Source: 13-1-40CM-70-15 sp964641215
GTDB lineage: Bacteria > Gemmatimonadota > Gemmatimonadetes > Gemmatimonadales > GWC2-71-9
Assembly: GCA_964641215.1 (NCBI GenBank)
Contig: CAZXKD010000044.1
Span: 1-17,765 of the forward strand
Length of the DNA stretch: 17,765 nt
Direction: 5' to 3'
Within the stretch, counting starts at the first letter, position 1; each line of letters begins with the position of its first letter. This document shows, one piece after another, positions 16,828-17,765 of the stretch. Below the pieces are notes generated by a model. That model worked only from the letters and a program-made list of their open reading frames with translations, did no database searches and was not told the DNA's origin. The position numbers and the translations under genes are program-made.

Positions 16828-17643
16828 ATGCCGCGCTTGACACTCACCGCCGTGACGCTCGCGCTCCTCGCCGCCGCCCCGCTGGCGGCCCAGTTCGACC
16901 CTGACGCCTGGCTCGCCCGGTGCCAGCGCGACACCTGGCGCAGCGACGGGCCCCGTTACTGCGAGATCCGCGAGACGGGGATGCCTCCCGCCCGCGGTGC
17001 CTTGACCGTCGACCCGGGTCAGAATGGCGGCGTGGCGATCCTCGGCTGGAACCGCGACAGCATTGCGGTGACCGCGGAGATTGAAATCTGGGGCTACTCG
17101 GCCAACGCGGCCGCCGACCTGGCGAAGCAGATCCGGATCGAAGCGTCAGGCTCCGCCATCCGTGCCACGGGCCCCGGTCCGTCGGGCCGTTCACGGCACT
17201 GGTCGGTGAGCTTCGACGTGTACGTGCCGCGTCACACCGACCTCACCCTGTCCACGGAAAACGGGCCCTTGTCGATTCAGGACGTGATCGGTTCCATGGA
17301 GCTGTCCACAGAGAACGGGCCGCTGGCCCTGCTCGGCGTCGGCGGTACGGTGAAAGCGCGCCTGCAAAACGGGCCGCTCGATGTGCGACTCGGGGGGGTG
17401 AAATGGGAAGGCGCCGGTCTCGACGCCGAAACCGTCAACGGGCCGGTGGACCTGGAGATTCCGGAGCGCTATTCCGCGCGCCTGGAGATCGGAACGGTGA
17501 ACGGGCCCCTGACCGTCGGCTTCCCGATCACCGTCACGGTCGAGGGCCGCATCAGCCAGCACTTGACCACCGTCCTGGGGCAAGGTGGGCCGCTGGTGCA
17601 CGTCGCAACGACGAACGGGCCGCTGGCGATTCACCGTCGTTAA
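16828..17643 (+). CDS. Secreted DUF4097-like beta-repeat protein with N-G-P motifs
   Basis: Encodes 271 aa with a signal peptide cleaved near P-L-A-A-Q (residue 22). A short N-terminal part contains C32 and C45, a possible disulphide, followed by a strand-rich region (60-135). Residues 140-271 carry a repeated N-G-P-(L/V) motif at N145, N163, N181, N204, N225 and N263, with a G-G-P variant near 253. Each is preceded by a polar or Thr-rich strand and followed by a hydrophobic strand. This matches the DUF4097 putative-adhesin style of solenoid beta-helix. It is probably a surface or periplasmic protein, with no catalytic motif. AGGAG lies 9 nt before ATG 16828. It is divergent from the PQQ-type propeller gene, so joint regulation is possible but not shown. 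Confidence 0.82.
   Translation: MPRLTLTAVTLALLAAAPLAAQFDPDAWLARCQRDTWRSDGPRYCEIRETGMPPARGALTVDPGQNGGVAILGWNRDSIAVTAEIEIWGYSANAAADLAKQIRIEASGSAIRATGPGPSGRSRHWSVSFDVYVPRHTDLTLSTENGPLSIQDVIGSMELSTENGPLALLGVGGTVKARLQNGPLDVRLGGVKWEGAGLDAETVNGPVDLEIPERYSARLEIGTVNGPLTVGFPITVTVEGRISQHLTTVLGQGGPLVHVATTNGPLAIHRR
17254..17640 (+). repeat. Internal array of AACGGGCC-type coding repeats
   Basis: The codons for N-G-P recur almost identically as AACGGGCC followed by C or G six times (first at 17260, last at 17614), at steps of 18, 18, 23, 21 and 38 codons with one degenerate G-G-P unit in the long step. Conservation at the DNA level as well as the protein level suggests recent unit duplication or constraint on the turn. 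Confidence 0.75.
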
Positions 17644-17710
17644 CCGCTGGCGCGTAAGACCACGCAAGCTGGCGGCGCCGGCGTTCTGAGGTAGTCTTCT
17701 GGGTGTGACT

Positions 17711-17725
17711 GTTCACGGGGTGAAC
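17711..17725. promoter_or_regulatory. Perfect inverted repeat before a possible gene start
   Basis: GTTCAC-GGG-GTGAAC has perfect 6-bp arms and a 3-nt centre, and ends 2 nt before ATG 17728. The only purine-rich candidate ribosome-binding sequence (GGGGTGA) lies inside it. It could be a repressor operator or an RNA hairpin that hides the start. The preceding stretch 17644-17710 shows no clear gene or strong terminator. Confidence 0.45.
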
Positions 17726-17727
17726 CG

Positions 17728-17765
17728 ATGACGGCTCCGTGCCCACCGGGAGCCCCCATCGTCAT
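17728..17765 (+). CDS. Possible start of a further gene, cut by the window edge
   Basis: ATG 17728 opens a frame that stays open for 12 codons to the edge (M-T-A-P-C-P-P-G-A-P-I-V). GGGGTGA lies 4 nt upstream, within an inverted repeat. Too short to assign a family. Confidence 0.3.
   Translation, partial: MTAPCPPGAPIV

Overview
This is a high-GC bacterial window, probably from a metagenome assembly. Most secreted proteins end their signal peptides in 'AQ' or 'GQ'. There is a zinc-ribbon Ser/Thr kinase with a PEGA tail and several Ig-like, DUF4097-like and propeller envelope proteins. That mix suggests Gemmatimonadota, with Acidobacteriota or a similar soil diderm as the alternative. This is inference from gene style; there is no rRNA or marker gene. 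The outer-membrane proteins show a diderm envelope. No tRNA, rRNA, CRISPR array, phage gene or insertion sequence was seen.

Region 1 (1-6282, + strand) is a tightly packed envelope/signalling cluster of five genes. It holds a 5'-truncated surface or lipoprotein with Ig-like, IPT-like and PPC-like domains, a membrane Ser/Thr kinase (zinc ribbon, kinase, TM, PEGA), a secreted TPR-like/FlgD-Ig-like protein, a small outer-membrane beta-barrel protein, and a protein with a carboxypeptidase-regulatory-like domain. The first four join by 1- to 4-nt overlaps or a gap of about 11 nt. The fifth gene is split by 100 Ns flanked by two identical 55-bp copies. This looks like an unmerged contig overlap, and removing one copy plus the Ns restores one reading frame.

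Region 2 (6350-7919, +) is a pair: a secreted seven-bladed propeller of the streptogramin-lyase-like (Vgb-like) family, and an overlapping small secreted CxxCH protein of the choice-of-anchor V type.

Region 3 (7958-15282, +) is a metal-efflux module with its likely regulators. An OmpR/KdpE-like response regulator and a truncated KdpD-like sensor kinase (DUF4118 membrane part, no N-terminal KdpD/Usp part) overlap by 4 nt. A short intergenic gap with a candidate promoter and a 16-bp direct repeat follows, then an outer-membrane factor, a membrane fusion protein and a CzcA-like HME-RND pump. No kdpFABC genes are nearby, so the two-component system probably controls the pump.

Region 4 (15289-17765) has a secreted PQQ-type propeller protein on the minus strand, convergent with czcA. 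Divergent from it is a secreted DUF4097-like protein built on repeated N-G-P motifs. At the right edge there is an inverted repeat just before a possible start of a further gene.
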